From Schizophyllum amplum (taxonomy: Eukaryota > Basidiomycota > Agaricomycetes > Agaricales > Schizophyllaceae), in NCBI GenBank assembly GCA_007026445.1, contig VDMD01000012.1, positions 186,001-250,000 of the forward strand: a stretch of 64,000 nt of DNA, read 5' to 3'. The translations under genes and the position numbers were made by a program. Below the pieces are notes generated by a model. The model searched no databases. It was not told the DNA's origin and worked only from the letters and a program-made list of their open reading frames with translations. This document shows positions 1 to 10,496 of this stretch, in pieces; the stretch's first letter is position 1; each line of letters starts with the position of its first letter.

Positions 1-120
1 GCTCGTCCGCACCAGAGAAGTCGTACAGAGCGCGCGTGTACTTTATTCCCGCGCTGCGAGGGCGCCTTGAGGAGGTGCGGGGGCGGTAGCGGCTTCGTGG
101 ATGCTGTGGGAGAATCAACA

Positions 121-675
121 TCATGCTCTTCTTGGACTGTGTCCGCCCGAAGATCGGAGCCCGCTCGACGCAGGACCATGACCGTTGTCCTCCTTGCCCA
201 GCTCCTCCAATGAGGCGAACTTATCGCACCCGTCGCGTCCCGTCACGGGCTCCTTTTCATCTGCCTCGTCCGCAAGGTTCTCCTTGCTTAGTCCGAGCGA
301 CGATGCCTGGCATGAGACGCTCATCTTGCAGGATTTCTCCTTGTCTTTGTCCTCCTTGCCGCCCGCCGTGACAAGGAACGCGATAACTTCGCGCAGGAGC
401 GAGGCCTCGGACTCCTGGAGCTGATGGGTGTGTGCACAGACATCATATCCCGGGCCTTCGCTGCAGATCCGTCAATGCTTGAAAGTAGTTTGGCCGCGAC
501 ACGCACAAAGGAACTCTTTCTCCTTCTTCGAGGCGTTCAAATTCTCTAGCTTCGCATGCGCCACATTGCAGTTCAGCCGCCGACTCTCCAACTTATTGCG
601 CTGCACGTCGTAGTAGTTGCGGATGTCCGAGTCCGACAGCAGCAACCTGACCCAGACCTGAGCGACCGTGACCAT
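121..675 (-). CDS. Coiled-coil/charged protein, frame broken, 5' end uncertain
   Basis: No family is recognised. Read on the minus strand, three open segments in three different frames join into one helical, Lys/Glu-rich protein: LSDSDIRNYY near the start, then KLENLNASKKEKEF, then SSIDGSAAKARDMM, then QLQESEASLLREVIAFLV and an acidic, Ser-rich tail ending at 121. The joins fall near 515 and 430, where single missing bases would restore one frame; no good splice sites are seen there. The middle looks like coiled coil, so a cytoskeletal or spindle-pole-type adaptor is possible but only a guess. The start at 675 is the first in-frame Met; an upstream exon may be missing. Its frame problems match those in other genes of this window. 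Confidence 0.35.
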
Positions 676-1593
676 TTCTTGTTTTCAGGACAGACATGGC
701 AGACCGGTGAACAGCTGTCATGGATAGAACAGAGGACGAGAGCAGCGAGCACAGCAGAAGCGATCGCGCGCTGTCAACAGTTCGCGTACGGGGACTCGGG
801 AGTCGGGGACGCGATGGTACAAGCGGTGAGACGCGGAGCGGCGGAGCACGGGATGTTCACGCACGTGAAATGCGCGTGAGTGCGCGATGACGGCATTGCT
901 TGTATTTATGTACGGAAGACAATCGGAGAAACTCAATAAGCATGGTGAAGAAGACCTTGCAAGCAAGGTGATTGGATGCTCGAAAACGATTGATATCACA
1001 GGGGAAGATGGTCCGTGTGCGAATACGTGGATAGATGTACGGAATGAACTCTATCAACTGCAGGAAGAGGAGGATGATTGAGGTCAGTCATTGAGTCTTG
1101 CGCCGCCTGTAGCGACAGCCCGTGTTGATGACTCCTCCGCAGATGGCTTCGGCGGTCTGCGACCGTCCGAGTAATATCCAACAGCAGACGGTTCTTTGCG
1201 CCGGCCCTCTACAACATATACGAATACGACCCCATATAACACAGCGTCTCTTCTTGATATAATGTGCTATCGTTCGCGCTGTCGTGCTTGGCTAAGGTCG
1301 CGCGGGCCATATCCCTAAGCTGTGTACACGCGGAATACAATTTCCGATACGTGAAGCGAGCGAGAGGTCATTTGGAATGTAAAAAGGCCTGCGCTAGCTT
1401 TTACATTGAAGGGTGAGAGAAAGAGAGGCTCAGAGAATATTTCCAAGTCAACGGCCTCGGGTTTTCGGACCGACGGCCGGAGTCCATGGAATTTGATCGT
1501 GCTTACGCGCCTCTCAATGTTTGTACTCTGCCGAGCTCACCGGGCGCGCGTAAGTAAAGCCAGACAACACACCCGCTCTTGCTCCGTACCACG
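676..1593. other. Intergenic, no gene seen
   Basis: Only short open frames without family resemblance are present. The 3' part is the upstream region of the plus-strand TLC-domain gene. No repeat or RNA gene was recognised. Confidence 0.5.
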
Positions 1594-2927
1594 ATGTCCG
1601 AGTATCATGACCTCGATGCCACCTACGTCGACCTCGCGCTCGCCTACCTCGATGAGTACCTCGGCCCGAACGGCGCCCTCGCGCGCTACCTCGCCTCGAA
1701 GGACTCGCTCCGCCTCACGCGTCTCCCGCGATTTCTCCCCCTCATCGCGGCTAGCTTTTTCTTCTTCACGCTTATACACGTCCTAGTCGCGCCTCTGGGC
1801 TCTAGGCTGCTCGCGCCGCGGACGTATGACGGCTTGCGCGGACGACGCGGGCGGAACGCGTGGTGCGTTTGCTTTTCATGAGCGTCTTCGGCCCGCTGAC
1901 CCTACAGGACAGGAACGTACACATCGTCTCCATGGTACACGCGTTAATGATTGTCCCACTTGCGCTACTATGCCTGGATTCCCCTGCGCTAGCGGCCGAC
2001 AGGGTATTCGGCTGGGACTACGATGCTGCTGTCGCCCATTCTGTCGCGGTGGGGTACGTTCACTACTGTTCATGGTGCGTGTCGACTGCTCACTGTGTTC
2101 CAGATATTTTCTTTGGGATACGACTGACTCGATAGTCAACTTTGTGGATCTCGGTTTCGTCGCGCACGGTTCGTGTACATTGTATCAGCTGCCTCTGCTA
2201 TCTTACGAAGCGCCCTACCCTAGGCCTAGCCTGCCTGCTGGTATACGGCCTCTCTTATGTATGTGTCCCTGCGGAACGCGAATCGTTATATCTCCTGACC
2301 TCACACCAGAGACCTTTTGTCCTCTACTTCGGCGTGCGCTGCTTACTCTGGGAGATGTGCGTTCATGTGCCTTTCATGTCGCTTATTTTCTCAACCATTG
2401 AACTACCCAGAAGCACCGTGTTTCTCAATATCAACTGGTAAGTGAACAGTGGTTGACCCCCGCAATGCGCTCACGCGACCCAGGTTCCTCGACAAGCTCG
2501 GCAAGACAGGTTCGATAGCGCAGATGGTCAATGGGGGGTTCCTATTGGCCTCCTTCTTCGGTGTGCGCATCATCTACGGCGGCATGGTTGTGCGTGCCCA
2601 AATTCAGTCGACCGTCAATCTCGCCTAGTTGACCCCGTGTCAGTCCTTTCAGTTCCTCGCCGAGCTATACGCTATTCGGCATGAGGCCTCGACGCTCGTA
2701 TGCGTCATTTATGGGGGAGGGAATATCGTTCTGCAGGGCCTCAACTGGTTTTGGTGCGTTGACCGCTCTCCCGCCATCGTACCGCCTCAACTTGCGTCCG
2801 CAGGTTCTACAAGATGATTCAAGCCCTCCAGAAGCGCTTCAGGACTGGCAATATGCCCGCCGTGCCCGACGCACCCTCCAAGGCGATCCTCACCGACGAC
2901 AGCGTCTCAAAAGAGAAGAAGGCATAA
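1594..2927 (+). CDS. TLC-domain membrane protein (TMEM56/TLCD4-like)
   Basis: This is a multi-pass membrane protein of the TRAM/LAG1/CLN8 (TLC) group, whose members act in ER or plasma-membrane lipid homeostasis. The exact substrate cannot be told from sequence. About eight exons join cleanly with no frameshift; the first intron is 1863-1912, and the others are also short GT-AG introns. Visible landmarks in order are a first helix (LPLIAASFFFFTLIHVLVA), the segment NVHIVSMVHALMIVPLAL, FLWDTTDSI, the TLC-like block RPFVLYFGVRCLLWE followed by STVFLNINWFLDK, then GGFLLASFFGVRIIYG, and a last helix before FYKMIQALQKRF. The soluble C-terminus ends with a Lys-rich KEKKA, close to a KKxx-type ER retrieval signal. 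The start at 1594 is the first Met in frame with the family-like N-terminus. Confidence 0.8.
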
Positions 2928-3090
2928 TCTCAGCCGCATTCAAGACCCCCAGTATCGTTCGTATCCATGTTATTAGTGCTGACCATATTAGCGTTGCGGT
3001 AATGTACTGCCTGTTTGTAATCCTAGTTTATGTGCACCGTACAGTATTATACGAACCACCAGATTTGTAAAAGGAATACCGACCAGAGAT

Positions 3091-5052
3091 TTAGAGCACC
3101 GTCACGCCGTCCGCCCGACGCACGTCCCGTGTCACGTCGAGCACGACCTCCAACCCCGCCTCCCTGAACTGTGCCATCTTCGCCGTGAATGCATCGTCGA
3201 AGGTCAGATTCCGCGTGGACGTAGCGAGCGTGAGCGCCATAAGCTGCGCGGGGAGCGGCGGTGCTTGCTGCAGCGTCGCTGGCGCCTCCGCGAACGCCTT
3301 CTCCAGCAGTTCTGGGGAGTGAGACTGCACCAGATCCGCGAACATCACTGCCAGAGACTGCTTCTGTTCCGCTGACGCACTCCCTCGCCTCACGCACTCC
3401 AGGAGCCCTGCGAGCTCAGGATCGCACGCTTCCGCCTCGTGCATTCGCTGCACGACCGTCGGCGTCAATAGTCGGAGCGCTAGGAGCGTTGTTGAGGGCG
3501 CAAACCAGCGGCGCTGGCAGCGCGACTCCACCACGTCAACGATCTGCTGCCCAAAGACGTGCGCCGCCTGTTGGTCGAGCTCGTACAGATGCAACCGCTG
3601 CAGCTTTGGGAGGAGCTGCCGCTGCTTGTCGCCGTGATCCCAGATGAATGCGCCAATTAGGAAGCCGTCCAGATGCAGTCCCGTCCGCAATTCAAGCGTC
3701 TCAAGGGAGGGCTGGGCGCGCAGCACAGTAAGCAGATCTTCGCCTCGGAGAGGGAAGCCAATCGCGAGCCTGGTGAGAGCTAGCTCCGAGCGCCAGCTGA
3801 AGTCGTTGAATTCGCACTGGTCCCAGACAAACTCGATATCCGCCGGATCGTATGTCGGCCAGGAGCGCAGCTCGAGATCGCGCAGCGCGGGCGTCGTGAT
3901 GAACTGGAACAGCGCCGAGAAGTCATCGTCGTCGTTCACCATTTTGAGCGTGCGCAACCGCGGCAGCATCGTTGGCCCACCGTCCGGTGTGCTGTCCTGG
4001 AAGAACAGACATGTTCCGAGCTCGCAATGCTCGAGTAGCGGACAGGTGCGGAGCAGCCCCACACATGCCGCCCGCGGCATATATGTGTTGTTGAGGCGTA
4101 CTTCAGTCAATGTGGTCCAGTCGATGACAAGCTGGCTCTGCGTGAAGCGGCCCATACTGCGCAGTTCCAGCCGGCGTAGCTGAGGTGTCTGCGAGAACAC
4201 AACTATGCGCTCCGACTCTTCGACGCCAGCGGACACGAGCGAGTGCTTTGATATGATCAGGCGCTCGAGAGCGGGCATCGGAATGGCCTCGATAGAACAG
4301 AGTGACGAGTACTGCGACTTGGGTAGTTCCATCGCAAGCGTGCGCAGCGTACGCGCGTGGGGGCGGAAGAACGCGGCGACAGGGAATGGTGGGTAGTCGC
4401 GGTAGCGCGGGCGAGCGAAAAATCGGCGTTCTTTGATGGTGACGGCCATCTTGAGGGCAAGCGGTACAGTACGGGCACGGCTCAGCCACGCCTCCACTAT
4501 CTTGACACGCGATTCGTAGAAGCGGATCGCGTCTTCTGGCGTATCGCGTAGGAGGGCAGCGATGGACATTTGCAGGTTGCACCAGAGTGTGGGTGTCCCA
4601 AGCGCGACGTCGCGCCAGCGGCTGCAGATGCTGCAGAGCAAAAGCGGGGCCTTGGTGGCGTCTGGTTTGACTGGCGCATCTTCCATGCAGAGCTCAAAGA
4701 TGTATGAGAGAACCTCAGTGGGTAGGATACGGACGGGAGCGACTATGGCGCGATGAAGGTCGACCTTTGCCTGACGCTTATCGCGACGGCATATGAGATC
4801 GTTGACGGTAGCCTGGGCTTGCTCGATCTGTATATTGAGCTGGTCGATGTCTACGGCGCCGGCATCAATCCTCCGAGAGAACTGTGCTGATTGCAGTTTG
4901 GTGGGCAATGTATTGGTGCGAAGAAGTCCGTATTCTTGATCGAGGCCGCCATCCTGTAGGCTTGTTAGTTGCAGTGAGATGCGTAGAGTAGATACAGATG
5001 TGCGCACCTCGAGAGCGTCCTGGGGCGACTCAATCAAGACATTCGACTCCAT
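3091..5052 (-). CDS. F-box-like protein of the basidiomycete expanded family
   Basis: A single uninterrupted 653-residue frame. Residues roughly 50-100 form a coiled-coil lead (QLNIQIEQAQATVNDLICRR). This is followed at about residues 105-160 by the characteristic F-box-like stretch ILPTEVLSYIFELC and CSICSRWRDVALGTPTLW. The rest is a leucine-rich, LRR-like region (LRRLELRSMGR, LEHCELGTC, LRTLKMVNDD, LETLELRTG). Proteins of this build are very numerous in Agaricomycetes and are thought to be substrate adaptors of SCF-type ubiquitin ligases, but individual targets are unknown. It lies tail-to-tail with the TLC-domain gene (164 bp apart) and has no introns, unlike most neighbours, which is common for this family. 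Confidence 0.8.
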   Translation of the reverse strand: MESNVLIESPQDALEVRTSVSTLRISLQLTSLQDGGLDQEYGLLRTNTLPTKLQSAQFSRRIDAGAVDIDQLNIQIEQAQATVNDLICRRDKRQAKVDLHRAIVAPVRILPTEVLSYIFELCMEDAPVKPDATKAPLLLCSICSRWRDVALGTPTLWCNLQMSIAALLRDTPEDAIRFYESRVKIVEAWLSRARTVPLALKMAVTIKERRFFARPRYRDYPPFPVAAFFRPHARTLRTLAMELPKSQYSSLCSIEAIPMPALERLIISKHSLVSAGVEESERIVVFSQTPQLRRLELRSMGRFTQSQLVIDWTTLTEVRLNNTYMPRAACVGLLRTCPLLEHCELGTCLFFQDSTPDGGPTMLPRLRTLKMVNDDDDFSALFQFITTPALRDLELRSWPTYDPADIEFVWDQCEFNDFSWRSELALTRLAIGFPLRGEDLLTVLRAQPSLETLELRTGLHLDGFLIGAFIWDHGDKQRQLLPKLQRLHLYELDQQAAHVFGQQIVDVVESRCQRRWFAPSTTLLALRLLTPTVVQRMHEAEACDPELAGLLECVRRGSASAEQKQSLAVMFADLVQSHSPELLEKAFAEAPATLQQAPPLPAQLMALTLATSTRNLTFDDAFTAKMAQFREAGLEVVLDVTRDVRRADGVTVL

Positions 5053-6727
5053 GGTGCCGGTACGAACGTCTCGCCGACAATGGCGCTGCGTGAAGCTGGT
5101 CGGCTTATTTGCACCTGCTTGATGGCGCTGGCATCAGCGGCTCCACGAGATTCACAATGCCTTCCAAATGCGGGTAAGTAACATGTTGAACTTCTTCAAT
5201 AGTGATGTGTACGAAGATTCTTCTCTTACTGGGAGATCCGAAGTACTGCGTATGGATCACGAGGGATAGTGTGTTGCAAAATCCCATTCAGCAGCTTCTC
5301 AGCCAGTTCTCGTGAGCCCTAACTGTCTGAATAGTTGAATTGTACCTCGACCCAACCTCGACCGGACAGGAGCCCTGACTTTCCAGTTCGACCTATACTT
5401 ACGGCAGTGAGCCGCTGATGCAGGCGCCGGTCCCTGACATACATAAACCCATCGGTCAGCCACCCTTGCACCTAATAAAGCGTACTGAATAGAGGGTGGC
5501 CTAAATGCACTGCTGAGCGCGTGAACATAAGTACCGAAGACCTCAGTAGGCGCGCTCCGGAGCATGATGCCTCTCGCCGGAGGGCCGCCGCCCACCTGCA
5601 TTTCAGTCGAAACACTGTCCCAGTGCGTCTCCGACTTGCCCTTGTCGCGCCGTACCGGATGCAGATTCGCTCATTTCCAAGTCCCGATAGCAGAACATAT
5701 AGTGACGCATATTTATCTCGCGCAGAGCAACGTCCACGCCTGGATGATACACCTGCACCCCTTGTGCGACGTATAAGTAAGCGAGTCGAACTTTCGAGTG
5801 ATAGCGCCATCGTCGCGGACGCCGGCAGCACGCCATCTACGCCATCCTCGATTCCGACTGACGCGGTCAACTGCTTCATCATGCAATGCCGGATACTAGG
5901 TATTCTGTTGAGGATAAACTCAGCATCGCATAGCACGCGAGAATCACCCCTTCCGGGCACCGCACCGATGCGCGCGAAAGGGGCCCACAGCTCACCAAGA
6001 ACGGCATCGGCGACATTTCTAGTCGGCTGGATGCAGTAAGCCGTCGGCGCAAAGCGAACTGCTGGCCGGATGCCTAGTCTCCCGAGCCTGCCATATAGCG
6101 TCTCGTGAACCACCGCACCGGTGAGCCGAGGCCCCTGCGTGATCGTCCTGCTGTGCGCGTCCGAGTCAAGAACAAGCAGCAGACCCATCGAGAAACAAGG
6201 TGAAAAGGTCACGCTCGTACTTGAATCGGCACACCGCGAGACCTCGACCACTGAACAAGGAAAAGAACGTCCTGCACAAGCAAATAATGCAGAACACCTT
6301 TGTCCTGAGGCGCATTGGACGCGGGGCCTAGCATAGAAAATAATTCTGAGCGATAAAACGTGCATGGCCCCACGACGCACCGTGCTCGCCTTGGCGATGA
6401 CAAGCATCGAATGTCTGATTAGGTCCCGCACGACAAGCGCGCGCCCGAGGACAGCAGACGACAGCCGACGACATCCGATTGCGGGGCCGATGAATCCGGA
6501 GCACAATTGCCTGGGGAGATCGGGGAACGTACAGGGGATCGGGGCACGGGCCGCGAATGCGGTGGGGCAGGAGGAGGACGTGTATGCAAGTCGCCGGCGC
6601 GGGTGCGTAGTGGTTCCTAGCGAGTATATTGCACGGCCCGAGACCTGCACTGCGAGGGCGTGCGCATTCATTCTCCGCGGCGGCGTACCGGGCTAGGTGT
6701 AAACGCCTGCCCAGTGGCGGAGGGGAA

Positions 6728-7490
6728 AGTCGATTATTCTTATTCGATCTGGACGTCAGGGACCCGAAAACTCGCGGAAGCCGCCAAGTCGGCTCCGGAC
6801 GATCTCCGGGTCCACGTGCCTCTCCCATGGCTCGCCTATGGGCGACATGGCTGCACTTTGGGAGCATTCGGCGTCGTAGCATTGAGAAATATATCTGCCA
6901 GTCTATATCACAACAAAATGCAGGCGCGCCTCAAGCGCGGCGTCATTGACGCCGCTGCCGGCAGCTTCCGAGGGCTGGCACTTGCGTATGTCGGACCTCG
7001 GTGTAGTACTTGTAAGGCAAGTGCAGTTGATTTGTTTGAGAGGTCACCCTTATGGATTATAGCATAGCATCGTATCCGTGTGATAGGCCACACAACAGCA
7101 CAATAACGTGACGCGAACGCGACACAACCATGGTTGAACTGACCACGTGCTGGCCGGCGTCATTGTTGCACGTGACTAGCGTTCAACATCGAGAAAAGGT
7201 CAAAATGTACGCTTATATGTCTCTATACGTCAGCTTACTTAGTTATACATGGCCTGTAGCTGCTCATACATGCTCAAATGATCGTGTTTCTCAGGATACA
7301 GAAGCCTCAGCCTTTAGAGATAGAAAAGGCGTAAAAGCTGGGTAGTCGGCGGATGCCGTGGATGTCACGTTGACGGGCGCCAAGGCCCCGAGGACCGAAC
7401 AAGGCAGGAACTGGGGGTGGCGGGAACCGAATAGACGTCGCTTGAATCCCATCAGCTTCCTCAGTCTAAATCGAATAAGAATAATCGACT
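6728..7490. repeat. Inverted repeat pair, 21 bp perfect arms about 720 bp apart
   Basis: The 21 bases at 6728-6748 are the exact reverse complement of 7470-7490, with weaker similarity just outside the arms. The 11-mer CCCAGTGGCGG lies near both arms in direct orientation (6710-6720 and 7498-7508). This is far beyond chance for the window size. It may be two inverted copies of a dispersed repeat or the remnant termini of a small non-autonomous element; no transposase is seen between the arms. Confidence 0.6.
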
Positions 7491-10403
7491 ATTGGCTCCC
7501 AGTGGCGGCGCGAAAGATGGATCATGAGCTAGCGGGAGCGTGTAGGAAGCAGAATCGGTAGACTTGCTTCTACGACGGACCTTGAGACCACTGGGGAAGG
7601 ACGCAAAGACCGGAAATCGAGACTCGAGAGGTGACGCATGCGCCTAATAACATGCAACGTTGAGGCAAGATAAGCCTGGGACGGGAAGTTGTGGCTTGCG
7701 ATGGCCCACGCTGCCGTGCAACGGGAAGACTGGAAGAATGCAAAGCAGAAGACAAGCTCGAGCCGTGCCAGACACGACCAGGACCAATGAGGGCCCCGTG
7801 GTCAAAATTCAAGACGGATGGACGAGCGGAGCGAGGTCGTCTGTGTAGAGGATGTCAGTTCGAGCGTTAACAAACTGGGAATGCCGCCCGCAACAGTACT
7901 TGAGGGTCAGGCGGGGGTGAGGGAGGAACGTAACGGTGGCCGTGCACGGTGGACGCACATGCGCATGCTGCTCACGTGCGAAAACCGACTTGAAGTCACG
8001 ACAGAGTCACGAACGTGCGGATGATCCTGGGGGATGGTCCCTTTGTCTTCGTTGAACGTTCAATGATCAATGGGGGTCGAAAAAACTTCAACTTGCACGT
8101 GCCTTTTGGTAGAAAATGCTGCGCGCATGGATGACGAATGTAGAAGGCTGAGGCGGGGTCCCCAGTGCAGAATGCAGAGGACAGCACATGCTCATGATGT
8201 AACTATCGGAAAGCGAAGGGATATGCTGCGCAGACTCTGAGGTAGTACGAGCGGAAGATAGCGAAGACGAATTTTTCCGGCTAAGGAAGCTGAATGTGAC
8301 TCTGGTTCGACTCGGCGGCTTCGCGTCTACCTTGTGCGCTGGGGTCCCTGCGGACAAGCCTGAAGCTGGCCAGCCATGCACCAAGGTCCACACGAGGACA
8401 TGTGTGCCCCGAGACAGTTGCCACGCTGCAGGCCTCGAGCCTCTGCGAGGCCACGAACGTCACCAGGACGCCGTGACTGTCACCAGCATTCGTCGCAGGC
8501 CATCAGCGAACAACAGGCGCGTGCAAAGGGCGTGGGTAACATCTCCGAGGAGCGTGTTTGTTGACACGGTATGGCAGTGGTATGGCCGTGTGACTGCGCG
8601 TTGGCGCCAGGGTGCTGCGTGCGCAGATCCCGCGCGCCTGGTGACGATGTCGAATGTGGTCCAGACCTGTGAGCGACGGAAGAGCGGGGCGTGACAGGGT
8701 GGAGGGAGGCACCCCAGCAGCTCGAAGGTCCCACTGGGCTGTGGGAAGGGGAGGGATCGCATACCGAACCAGTTGCGAAGGTGGTTCTACTTACGATCAA
8801 GGATGGACTCGGAGAGCCGAAGAGACGCGGGCATTGTCAGCAACGACCGACGGAGCGCACTGGCGCATGTCCACAATTGAGAAAGATCGAGCCGGACATG
8901 GAACTCGCGGTTATGAATCGTGCGAAGTGCCTTCGTCTGTAGGGGACCATGGCACGGCCTTGAGGCTTTGGAGGCTGACGGCCGCGGCGGTACGCATCCC
9001 GCTAACTTGCCTTCGAAGAGCACAAGACATGCCCAGACACGCACTGTACTGCTCTGTTAGTCAAGAATATCGGGTAGGGTCGGAGCGCTTACCCCAATAG
9101 GCCCACAATGCGCAATAACAGTCAACAGGATTCCACGTCAATCAGGGGAGGAATCTTAAGCGTACGAGCAGTACGAAATTTAGAACGTGTGTGGGGAAGT
9201 AAGCGATGGAACGCAAAAGACAAGAACAGGCTGGTGGAGCTTGTATATATTAGAAACGCTACGCGAGCGTTGTTGATGAGCATGGTGCGAGAGATGTCGA
9301 GAAACGGCGCGATTTGAGTGAGAATAAGCGCCTTGCGACTGTGTTACGGTCGCTATGGTTGAAGTCGTCGTCGACCCTCCGTTATGCCGATGGTATCTGA
9401 GCTTGGGAACGCGCGACAGGGTGCTATCCTAGTGGCGGAGCCGTAGAGTTCGTGACGTTCGTTTGTCCCTAGACGTAGATGTCGAACCGCTGCAGTAGAC
9501 CACTTGCGTCAGGCCAATCCTTTACCGCTCAGGTGACGAGCGTGGGGCTTGATGAGGGGTTCAGGGCACATAAGGTCACCGTGCGAGGACATACTTCAAG
9601 TCAAGTGAGCTAAGGTATCAGCCGTGGCGAGTCTCAGGCCGCCGCGGCCATAAACAAAGGCGAGGGTTCAGAAAATGGGGTCAAGTGAGCCTGGTCGAGA
9701 AAGTACACACGGAGGACAACATCGGACAACAAAGAACGGTCAACCGTGCGGGCGCTGCGTGACCGTCGCCAGGCGGAGGTGTGTTAAGTATAGAGGTGTG
9801 TCCGGCCGTTGCGAACGAGCCTTGTTCCTGCCTCAGCAACGGAAACAAAAAATCGGCTTCGTGACATCACTGATGACGCCTATTTTTGAGTCTTTTCGTT
9901 GTGACTCCGTCCGCCCGATTGCGAGCTTGAGCAGCTCACCGACGAGGATGCGATTGTGCGCAGCGGGAATGACGAGCGCGCGACTGCAAATTTGCGGTGA
10001 GCATGCTTTGAAGTTGAAATTGTTAGGGGGGCACCTTGAGCGGTTGTCGTGCTTTGGGTCCAGGCCAGTGTCGAGATCATTTTCGCACCAGCGACTGGCG
10101 GGGTCCAGGTAGACACAACCCCAGTCGCACAGTGCCCACGTTCATCCCGCCGGCCGCGGCGGGATCTGGCTGGGAATCTGCCTTTCTCGAAGCTAGCTGT
10201 ACAGTATTTTTCGGCCCTCTTGACGCAAATCGACGCGTTCTACGCCCCACGTTCGCCGGTCGGGACCAGACCAGATGACCGGTTCACTTCAAGCGGCGAA
10301 TGCGCTCGGCTCGAATGCCTGATTAGGACATGGCTTGTGCGCTCACGTGAGCAGACCCCCTTGCCCTTTCAGACCCAAATTTTCCAATTGCGCGCGTTAA
10401 TTG

Positions 10404-10424
10404 ACTCGATGAATCGAGTATAAA
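10404..10424 (+). promoter_or_regulatory. Palindrome overlapping a TATA box
   Basis: ACTCGAT at 10404-10410 and ATCGAGT at 10413-10419 form a perfect palindrome with a 2-base gap. The last T is also the first base of TATAAA (10419-10424). The TATA element sits 73-78 bases before the ATG of the Ecl1-type gene, a plausible core-promoter spacing. A dimeric regulator could bind here, but this is inferred only from symmetry. Confidence 0.45.
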
Positions 10425-10496
10425 GCGGACGGGCGATCACTCGTCTTTCTCCCGACTGCCATCCCAACCCGACCCCCGCCGCCGTCGCACCCAGCG

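Larger units (their letters stand above)
5053..10496. other. Gene-poor block of about 5.4 kb
   Basis: No conserved protein was recognised on either strand. The block holds many short frames, one minus-strand frame of 400 codons (5472-6671) and an overlapping plus frame (5521-6039), neither with family resemblance. It also contains a 21-bp inverted repeat pair at 6728-6748 and 7470-7490. Composition and lack of genes suggest old transposon debris or a fast-evolving accessory region. The last 100 bases form the promoter of the Ecl1-type gene. Confidence 0.5.

Noticed and set aside
8252..8325. A-box-like (8259-8269) and B-box-like (8305-8313) sequences at tRNA spacing
   Set aside because: The arms around the B-box do not pair into a T-stem and no acceptor stem forms, so this is not a tRNA; a degraded SINE cannot be shown.
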